Shown here: one piece after another, positions 58,001-64,000 of the stretch
Layout: each line of letters begins with the position of its first letter
How positions within the stretch are numbered: position 1 is the stretch's first letter
Assembly (NCBI GenBank): GCA_903813345.2
Contig: CAIIXF020000006.1
Location: 17,920,348 to 17,984,347 of the forward strand
Direction of reading: 5' to 3'
Origin: Owenia fusiformis
Lineage: Eukaryota; Annelida; Polychaeta; Sabellida; Oweniidae
DNA: 64,000 nucleotides
The notes under the pieces: generated by a model
The model's input: only the letters and a program-made list of their open reading frames with translations
Databases searched by the model: none
What the model was told of the DNA's origin: nothing
Position numbers and translations under genes: made by a program

Positions 58001-59625
58001 TCTGGGCATTAATAAGCTATTTGAACACAGTCAGCGCCATCTAGCCTCATGTTATACAGACTTGAAGATAATTCAGAAAATTTTCTCTCATGTTAGAGCT
58101 GTGATTAGTGATATGTTTTTATAACTTTCATATTTTTGGAACTTCTCAGAAAAGGCAAGTTCAAACATTTCTTGAGGATCATAAGTGAGATAACGATATC
58201 ATGCAGCAATTCAGGGAAAGTCCAGAGTAAGAAATAGTGGGCTGTAAATTCAATCCATATTATTAGCTTGTGATTTTATTGTGATTCAAGTATAATAATG
58301 TTTTAAGCATTTAGAATCAGCTGAAGTCAAAGGATTAGGTGCAATACACACCAAATCAATGAATATGGCGAAATAACAAAACAAGTTTTCATTCTAATAA
58401 CAACATGAGGATAGATATAATAGTGCTCACTGTGCAATTGAATTGAAAACTATTCAAACGTATGCTTTTGGTGTATAATCTCCCTTTACCTATGTTTTAT
58501 TAATTTCTTTGTACTTTATGGTGGTTTATGGGAAGTTTATATGTTTATATTTATTCACTGGAAGCAAAGCAAAAACAAATCATACAAAAAATAACAATAA
58601 CACTATATTTATACAGCCGATATATCAGCATATTACTATATACAAATGATGTATATTGCTACTGTATGTTGTGTATACAGGTTATTCTAGTATATTAGTA
58701 TGTAGTATATGCAGTCTATAAATTAGTGTGTTATTATACAGCCTACGTATGAGTTTGTTGTGTAAATATATCTTATAACTGCTTTATTTTGCTATGTTGC
58801 TTTGGCTTCTATTTGCTGTCCTTATCTAATTCTCTCTGAATATGGTACAGACTTATTTTTAATCTTCAGTACTAATCCAGCTGTATCTTGTGGCACCTAA
58901 CTCTAAAAGCTTGCACTGTGCATACACTTATCACCATACATACATACTTACTAGAGCTAACTAGAGCTTTTTTCAGTTGTTGCTTGTAATCTGAAAATAT
59001 CATAAATATTATGTTTGATTTTAAATTGTTTTACACGATGTACATGCAAAGCATATGTAGAAACACCAATATTGTCAGTAACAATTTAATTTCTGCACTG
59101 TTAATAATTTATGATATTTTCAATAAATGGCTTTCTCTAAACCCTGCTTACTATGCACAACACAGTTGATAGTTAAGGTAGGCAAAGTGCATGGAGTATG
59201 TGACCTGTTAGTCAGTATTCAAACCTTTTAAGTTCAGGCTCTCAGTTGCACTTGTTCTACCTTAAGCACTTGGTATGAGTAGAATCTAGCCTATCACAAT
59301 TCGACAAACTGGAGACCCATAATGAACTGGCAATGTTTCATAATAAATAAATCGCAAAATAAAGTATGTAAAAATATTAAAATAAGTACTGGTTATTGAT
59401 GTTCATTTTTTGTTGTAGTATTACGAGACGCCGGATACAGGTCGGGATTGTGTCTTGGAGTGTGGACCAGAAAAGATTTGTTACATGAACACATGCTGTG
59501 GGAGCAAGAAAGACTTACAGAGTACTGTTTCTAGCATGTCTATGCGTCAACGCATGACCAGTAGTGCTAGTGCATCTGGCATAAGCATGCAGTCATTGCC
59601 TGAAGGCAAAGAGACAAATGTATGA
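45847..59625 (+). CDS. SLC30A1: Zinc transporter ZnT1-like (SLC30A1), complete coding region
   Basis: Eight exons (45847-46041, 46413-46635, 46967-47248, 47553-47694, 49530-49573, 49969-50051, 50438-50620, 59419-59625) join in frame to 452 aa. It is a six-TM cation-diffusion-facilitator. H49-x3-D53 (HMLSD, TM2) and H247-x3-D251 (HVMGD, TM5) form the transport site. A His/Gly-rich cytosolic loop (about 140-187) sits between TM4 and TM5. KESAMILLQTVP starts the C-terminal dimerisation domain (297-384, HEFHIWQLSG, HSTTIQPEF). The tail has CVLECGPEKICYMNTCC. HxxxD in TM2 favours zinc over the manganese-type NxxxD of SLC30A10. ZnT1 exports zinc from the cytosol at the plasma membrane. The start is the first ATG after the acceptor at 45832. 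A 5' UTR exon must lie upstream. Confidence 0.96.
46140..46270. repeat. GTCAC...GTTAATGCC-family repeat in SLC30A1 intron 1
   Basis: TATGTCACTACCAGAAGTGG ... TTGGCAGTCGGCATCTGTAA ... GGTGGTAACATTTGCATATT, a short copy of the family at 3790-4056. Confidence 0.6.
46413..46635 (+). CDS. SLC30A1: SLC30A1 exon 2 (TM3-TM4)
   Basis: Acceptor TATTTCCAG. It encodes ISKWQTEKNTYGWARAEVLG and onward, with the CDF signature YGW-x-RAE and VNAVFL, then TM4 (GGVGLVVNLLGLVLF). It ends one base into a Gly codon. Donor GTATGT. Confidence 0.96.
46967..47248 (+). CDS. SLC30A1: SLC30A1 exon 3 (His-rich loop)
   Basis: Acceptor TTTCTTAAG. GHAHGHSHGGGGGHGHSHGG opens a loop with about 18 histidines in 50 residues, a known zinc-sensing or zinc-delivery feature of ZnT proteins. 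Then comes a Ser/Asn-rich, lysine-ended linker (KKLQKKKA). Donor GTAAGT. Confidence 0.95.
47553..47694 (+). CDS. SLC30A1: SLC30A1 exon 4 (TM5)
   Basis: NSAQLNMRGVFLHVMGDALG and onward to YYLDPVM, with the second HxxxD metal site. Acceptor CACTTCAG, donor GTTTGT. The open frame upstream of 47553 is intronic. Confidence 0.95.
47760..48520. other. SLC30A1 intron 4, unremarkable part
   Basis: AT-rich intronic sequence; nothing recognised. Confidence 0.5.
48527..48790. repeat. MITE-like inverted repeat in SLC30A1 intron 4
   Basis: ATCCAGAATATATTCTTTCT ... ACCCCCTGC at the left pairs with GCAGGGGGAAGAAGGAGG ... ATTCTGGAT at the right. Both outer edges carry CATCCTCC. The pairing is imperfect and no TSD is seen. 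Confidence 0.5.
49090..49174. repeat. Intronic hairpin, 34-bp arms
   Basis: CTAACCAAAGCAGTTTGGCC and then CAGTTATCTACTCC pairs with GGAGTAGATAACTGGGCCAG and then ACAGATTTGGTTAG (about 30 of 34 positions), with a 17-base loop. Located in SLC30A1 intron 4. Confidence 0.82.
49530..49573 (+). CDS. SLC30A1: SLC30A1 exon 5 (TM6 micro-exon)
   Basis: 44 bp only: SILLVLIILSTTIPL, most of TM6. Acceptor TCTTTTCCAG, donor GTAAGT. Phases 2 and 1 fit both neighbours. Confidence 0.93.
49969..50051 (+). CDS. SLC30A1: SLC30A1 exon 6 (start of C-terminal domain)
   Basis: LKESAMILLQTVPTHLKAKD and onward to KLIQK. LLQT-x-P is the conserved hinge into the cytosolic ferredoxin-like domain. Acceptor TTTTTTAG, donor GTAAAA. 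Confidence 0.95.
50438..50620 (+). CDS. SLC30A1: SLC30A1 exon 7 (C-terminal domain)
   Basis: 61 codons including VLGVHEFHIWQLSGNRIIAS, AHIRC and EGIHSTTIQPEFAE, the core of the CDF dimerisation domain. Acceptor TTAACAG, donor GTAAGT. The next intron is 8.8 kb. Confidence 0.96.
50722..51056 (-). repeat. GTCACC-family repeat, inverted copy in SLC30A1 intron 7
   Basis: It contains the reverse complement of the 30450-31113 array (TTTTTTTCAAAATCATCTAC, TTTGACCTTCAATGACCTTC) and of its head (GAGCAACTAGGTGGTAACAT, TTTTGTCATGTTAATG). Confidence 0.68.
51060..53170 (+). other. SLC30A1 intron 7, no recognised feature
   Basis: AT-rich, no matched repeat and no exon with both splice signals and conserved coding. 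Confidence 0.5.
53173..53875. mobile_element. TIR element, AGGGTGTGTCATAAG ends
   Basis: AGGGTGTGTCATAAG at 53173-53187 and CTTATGACGCACCCT at 53861-53875 are inverted (one difference in 15). The neighbouring GGGGACCCGGGGG / GACCACGGACCCT is weakly complementary. The 703-bp spacing suits a MITE. TSD not resolved. Confidence 0.55.
54412..54511 (+). CDS. Candidate first exon of an unidentified nested transcript
   Basis: ATG ATG opens MMVRRNGRFAKTNKPGNSGQ and then FGKKLDSVIANED, ending at a strong donor (ATA|GTAAGTG). Codon choice (CGA, CGG, GCG) is CpG-richer than the surrounding intron. It lies on the same strand inside SLC30A1 intron 7. I do not recognise the protein. A basic RRNGRF-type start occurs in some transposon-derived invertebrate proteins, but that is recollection, not evidence. 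No partner exon is identified. Confidence 0.3.
54690..54795 (+). repeat. Fragment of the ACATACCAAATATGAAC unit
   Basis: AGTATTCATATACCAAATAT, then GAACAAAATCGCTCGACTAC and GTAAAATAACGAGTAAAGGC, corresponds to the right end of the array in copy 2 at 10848-10930. No element ends are present. Confidence 0.75.
54800..56030 (+). other. SLC30A1 intron 7, no recognised feature
   Basis: AT-rich; nothing supported. Confidence 0.5.
56040..57095 (-). repeat. Decayed CTAGATAA...GGGATAA-related sequence
   Basis: TTATCCCATCTAACAAAGTT near 56862 is the inverted family terminus. TTTCAAAATGGCCACCATTT near 56233 and AGATGGCCATTTTTAGATGT near 56963 are family-like interior blocks. Boundaries are unclear. Confidence 0.5.
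57100..59410 (+). other. SLC30A1 intron 7, 3' part, no recognised feature
   Basis: AT-rich intronic sequence leading to the last exon; no matched repeat. Confidence 0.5.
59419..59625 (+). CDS. SLC30A1: SLC30A1 exon 8 (Cys-rich tail, stop)
   Basis: 68 codons plus TGA (59623-59625). CVLECGPEKICYMNTCCG supplies five cysteines, as in the tail after the QPEF motif of vertebrate ZnT1. A Ser/Met-rich end follows. Acceptor TTTTTGTTGTAG. Confidence 0.93.
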   Translation, partial: YYETPDTGRDCVLECGPEKICYMNTCCGSKKDLQSTVSSMSMRQRMTSSASASGISMQSLPEGKETNV

Positions 59626-59751
59626 TATAAATCTCACTAGTTTAGTGTGTCATGGGTTTTACTACAAAAACTGTTTTTTTATTAAAACAATATTTTTTAT
59701 TTTTCTCGTACAATTGAGAGCTCTTATCCAGGAATGTTTATAGTTAGATTG

Positions 59752-59757
59752 AATAAA
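59752..59757 (+). terminator. Candidate SLC30A1 polyadenylation signal
   Basis: AATAAA lies 127 bases beyond the SLC30A1 stop codon. It is the first in the 3' flank, but longer 3' UTRs are possible. Confidence 0.4.
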
Positions 59758-60447
59758 TGTTTTTTGATCTGATATAGAAAATTGCGTTTTGAACATTATG
59801 CAATATTTTTGTCATGGAGAATAGCTAAACACATATGTTGAGTTAATGGACAGCATTAGTGAAGAAATTGATAGGTTGAACAAGTAGTAAAATTCATTGA
59901 CAAAACTGTCTATGTTAACATAGAAAACATATGACGCTATGCAAAACTAGCACAATCAATGTCTGCATTTGTCTGCATTATTTGTTGTGGTCCATGCATG
60001 ATGCTTTATTGTTGTTTTAGTAAAACCATGTGAGCAATTGCTTTGCCGTAAGAATCCAGTGTCTTGAGGGGTAAGACAAATGTGGTGCTAAAGACACAAA
60101 TACAGGGGTGAGACAAATATGGTCTAAAGACACAAATACAGGGGTAGGGGTTGCCTATTGGACCAGTATTTTATTATTTATTGACATGTACTGTCCAACA
60201 GCACAGGTTCACATCATTATGTATTTGTGATGTTAGGTGGACATTGAATTGACTTTTAAAGTTGTTTTTATTACAACTAAAATGTAAATATACCATTTAG
60301 ATGCCAAATTCCCTTTGCTTTTATGCTCAGCTGTTACATATTCCCTAGATCTTGTATGCTTTATAGCTAGTTTTATGTGTACATGTTTATGTAATTTAGA
60401 TAATGAAAGGCAGAATTAGGGATGAAGGAGTAAAAAAATGGCACACA

Positions 60448-61286
60448 TCAAAGTCCCCATGTAAAGTTTGAAAATATTTTTTTATCATTCTTTACCATTT
60501 GTCATGACTTTAAAAGTTATTCTAGAGATTTTTGAAAAAAAAAGATTTCGAAAAAAGTAGTGAGCATTTCATTTCTCAAATATTAAAATTTTTGCCATTT
60601 TTCAAAAAAAGTTAAAATCTTTTAATCATTAAATATTTCTTCATACATTTCAAAAGAGATTATATTTTTAACACTAATGCAAAAATTGAACGAAGGACAC
60701 ACTATTTCAATAATAAAATGCCATTTGGTGGGCCACTTCAATGTTTTAGCATATCAAAAATATTTTGCAACATTAGCGATGTCATCATGACTCAACTCAG
60801 GTGGCAAAAACCTTTTGAAAAAATTGAATTTTTTTTTCAATGTCAATCTTTTCTAAATATGCTAAACTTCAATAATAAATTAATGTTGATTGTCTAACCA
60901 GATTTAAATAAAGAATATATTATGTTTTAGATATCATTGGTTTCTATGAGAACTAAAATTTTGAAATGCATTTTTCTCTGAACCATTTTCATGCACTGAT
61001 GAGGTCATTTCTCGCTTATTTATGAATAATTTCTTAATTTTTTGGGCAAAAAAGTTGGGAGGATGAATGCTATGCATTGGTATGAATTGTTGCTTATTAA
61101 AAGATATCTGTGACCTCTAAAAGTTTAAAACAAATTAGTTTTAAATAAATGATAAATGATTTTTTTTAACAAAAAGTCCTTGAAAAAACACTTTTAAAAA
61201 AAGGGTTTCACATATCAAACTTTGGTAACATTGGGTAAGACTACAATATAAGCCAAACTGGTTTAAACTTTATATGGGGACTTTAA
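60448..61286. mobile_element. T2/Kolobok-like MITE, copy 2 (inverted)
   Basis: TCAAAGTCCCCATGTAAAGT at the left (TTAA mutated to TCAA) and ACTTTATATGGGGACTTTAA at the right. The body is the reverse complement of 41921-42780 (GGTAAGACTACAATATAAGC near its right end). Confidence 0.8.
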
Positions 61287-61489
61287 CAGCTAACCATGTA
61301 TTCCTTACCACCTCAAATATATTCCAAAAGATCTATGATATCTTTTCATATTGTGAGGTAAAACATTCAAAGTGCAAAATTGTGTTTTCACGTATGCAAT
61401 TTTACATTTTTTCTACTTAAAATAATCTCACACAATCTAATGACAATTTGGTGAATAGACGGCCATTTGCACACATTGCAACTATGGTT

Positions 61490-61540
61490 GTTTGATGGGA
61501 TTTGCTACGCCTTGGCGTCGCTGTTATCTAGGAATGATGT
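61490..61540 (-). repeat. Terminal fragment of the CTAGATAA element
   Basis: GATGGGATTTGCTACGCCTT and then GGCGTCGCTGTTATCTAG is the inverted left terminus of the family at 6262, with no matching right end nearby. Confidence 0.7.
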
Positions 61541-61544
61541 GAGT

Positions 61545-63690
61545 CGAAACATTCTAAAATTTAAATGATTTCTGAGAGGTTGCTCACTGAACCTGCTTCT
61601 GCCTTTCATTTTTTTGGGAATCATCAACTTAACTCTCTATAGAACATTTAACAGATACTATTCACTGGTGGATCTAGAAGCTAACAAGGGGGGCACACAT
61701 TCCAAGTCAGAAAGTTTTTGAAAATTAAAGGACTATTTTTGATAATTTGGTCTAAAATTAAAAAATAAGGCCCAAAAGGCCAATTAATGTCCAAAAAGTC
61801 CCACTAATTGAGACCCTACACATTTATAGGGTCCAAAAATCCTTTTCTGTCCCCATCCTAAGAGGCCCCATTGGCCCTTTGATCCACCAGTGCTATTTAA
61901 ATACCAACAGTTTTGAAAAACATAATAAATGATAAATTATTCTGGAAAAATTTGAAAAGGAAGTGGATGAAAGAGATTGGTAAATCTGCATTGTTCAGAT
62001 TGAATTTTCTGTGAGCAAACATTTTTTGTGTCATTCGTCATTCAATTGGATATTCAAATTCAATATTGCTTCACATGAAATAATGTTTGAGATTTGCTAT
62101 TTACCTTCTGTATCGGTTTGAAGTTTGAACTTGTTCTTGACTGAGACACATTTTATTTTGTCAATATCTTTTTGCATTCTTTGCAGATCTGTAGCACATC
62201 ACCGCATCTTGCTCAAAGAGGGCATTAGATGATGCCAAACATAGACATGCTATTGAGTGATTCAGAATGTAAAGTAGATGACTTTAATGTTTGGAGATAT
62301 AGTTACCCACTTAGTGAAGTTACTGGTACTATAAAAGATACTTCAATGGGATAGTGTCTATGTAATGAAACAAAAACTATTTTATTATGTACCATTAGTT
62401 TTTTGTTCAGTTTATAAAATGTGTTAACTGATTCAAACTTTACAGGGGCAACAGAGAGGGGGGCGGATTAATGTTCCTAAAAATTGTCACAGTTTTACAA
62501 TTTAAATTGCTATCAACATTCCATGTAATGTCTATTTTCTTGAAGATTTAGCAGTTCTGACTTTGGTTTTAATGGATATCTTATAAAAGACTAAAAAGTA
62601 GTTGGCTGCTTTTTCAGTTTTAATTGATTTGGACATTACTGTTTTGATTTTGAAATATTAAAGTTACGATTGTAAGGAAAATATTGTCAATGTTTCTTCC
62701 AACATTTTGGATTCTCTACTCTGTTGATGCTTTAAATGATCAAAATATACAAATATGATACTCAAAGTGAATTGCCTCGATGTTGAATGTCTGTATGGTC
62801 AAATCATCTAGCAGACACTCAATTGTATACAACATTTTAAGTGAAGACGTATCAAATAATGAACACATTTATAGGACTCAAAAGGATATATTGTATTGGC
62901 ATTAAAATTATCTAAAATTGTTTAAAATACTGGTGCCATACGAAGTCTGTAAACACAAGTGCCAAAGGGAAGGACTAAAAATGTAACAGCACTCAGCAAG
63001 AAAAAGACAACATTTACGTGTTTACCAGCCATACATGTACACAAGCCATATTAGGTAAATGACCTTAATTACTAAAACAGATTTACAGTTAATGTGTGTT
63101 GTTTCTATTGAAATACAATACAATACTACGTATAATTCAGCTTGGTACTCTTCTTGGATGAAGATCATTCCGTAGAACATACAAACTCAATGATTTATTG
63201 TTAATTATACAGTGTATTTTGTTTGAGAGTTTTCTTGAATTTAGAGTTTTATTTAAGTGTTTTGTAAGAGTTTATTTATTTATGTATAAAAGGCTTTGCT
63301 TTATTAGTATGCAAAGTAACATTTTACAGTACAGTGGTATTCAAATTATTTAAATTCAATTGTTTCAAAATATTTTGAATGTTTTGAAGTTCCAGATGTA
63401 AACTGGAATGGTATAAAATGTATGTAAAAATATATATGATACGACGTCAGATACTGTACATCACGGCGTAACAGTGTTATTGTTCATTTTACCGACAAAA
63501 TGCAAAGATTTACGCGATAAATATGCGCAATGCTCCTCCAAGTAATTGCAAACGTTTTAATATTCGTGGAATCTTCTTAAAAACTTCAAGTTTTGTTCAG
63601 ATTAATGTGCGCTTCAATACAATTTTATATTCAAAAAGGTTGTGTCACGATATACAGAATTAGAATCACCAGAAAGTAGACATTTCAAAC
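61545..63690. other. No recognised gene
   Basis: AT-rich 3' flank of SLC30A1. An acceptor-like TTTGCATTCTTTGCAG at 62172-62187 precedes no convincing coding frame. Confidence 0.45.
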
Positions 63691-63691
63691 C

Positions 63692-63787
63692 CTACCCGTT
63701 TTCTTCTTTGTCGCGCTTTTCGGCCCTGCGCTCTCGTTGTCGCACCGTCTTTCTAGACTCTTTCACAATGCCCCTTGTCATATTCAA
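63692..63787 (-). CDS. Probable terminal exon of an unidentified gene
   Basis: Reading leftward, acceptor GTTTATCAG is followed by 31 codons and TAG (63694-63692): LNMTRGIVKESRKTVRQRER and then RAEKRDKEENG. The segment is markedly richer in G, C and CpG than its surroundings and encodes a highly charged, probably helical C-terminus. Upstream exons lie beyond the right edge. I do not recognise the family. Confidence 0.42.
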   Translation of the reverse strand: MNMTRGIVKESRKTVRQRERRAEKRDKEENG

Positions 63788-64000
63788 CTGATAAACACAG
63801 ACGGGAAGATATTAAGGATTGTTAAATGCATTATTTGTAATTTATTTTAACTCGAATATTTAGTTTTATTTATTTAAAGCAATGAATAATAAAGGAGAAC
63901 ATATGATACGCTAACGGCGTAACGTCTTATTTTGTAAAGGCTTCACTTGGGGTTGCGGTGATAAAACGATGTCTATCTCAATATATACTGGTTCAAATTA

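Noticed and set aside
62172-62240. Alternative last exon of SLC30A1 after the acceptor-like TTCTTTGCAG
   Set aside because: No in-frame continuation from exon 7 or 8 resembles the ZnT1 tail. Exon 8 already supplies the conserved Cys-rich end and a stop.

Overview
The window is nuclear DNA of an intron-rich animal. It is AT-rich, its genes have many short exons with canonical GT-AG introns, and it is packed with non-autonomous transposons. The gene content, the large introns and repeats such as the AAAATGGCGGCCATTTT arrays suggest a marine invertebrate (deuterostome or lophotrochozoan). Phylum cannot be fixed from the sequence alone.

Layout. (1) At 510-2103 (+) are the last four exons of a RAD51AP1-like homologous-recombination gene whose 5' part lies left of the window. 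(2) At 14588-8995 (-) is a complete seven-exon tetraspanin of the TSPAN4/TSPAN9 type (245 aa). (3) At 27179-27993 (+) is a complete two-exon POLR2L/RPB10 (67 aa), the small zinc-binding subunit shared by RNA polymerases I, II and III. (4) At 45847-59625 (+) is the complete eight-exon coding region of a ZnT1-type zinc exporter, SLC30A1 (452 aa). (5) At 63787-63692 (-) is a probable terminal exon of an unidentified gene that enters from the right edge. These are unrelated housekeeping genes on mixed strands, and nothing suggests they work as a unit.

Between and inside them the sequence is mostly mobile DNA. Several elements can be delimited to the base by terminal inverted repeats plus target-site duplications (TSDs). 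They are: a 4.35-kb foldback element with tandem-array arms and a 10-bp TSD (35116-39467) that carries a 5'-defective LINE with its own 12-bp TSD; a 4.34-kb CAGG...CCTG element with a 6-bp TSD and nested palindromic arms (19437-23780); two sibling hAT-like palindromic elements with different 8-bp TSDs, 18 bp apart inside an older inverted repeat (24483-26270); a mariner relic (31116-32189) inserted into another repeat; TTAA-flanked T2/Kolobok-like elements on both sides of SLC30A1; and hAT-, mariner- and CAC-type MITEs in four of the six tetraspanin introns.

The most interesting structures are the foldback element with its resident in-frame-deleted LINE, the 4.34-kb element with an internal array of nuclear-receptor-like half-sites, and a hairpin retro-insertion with a hammerhead-like motif at 7283-7475. 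Functional statements rest on motif recognition by eye. No alignment, folding or database search was possible.
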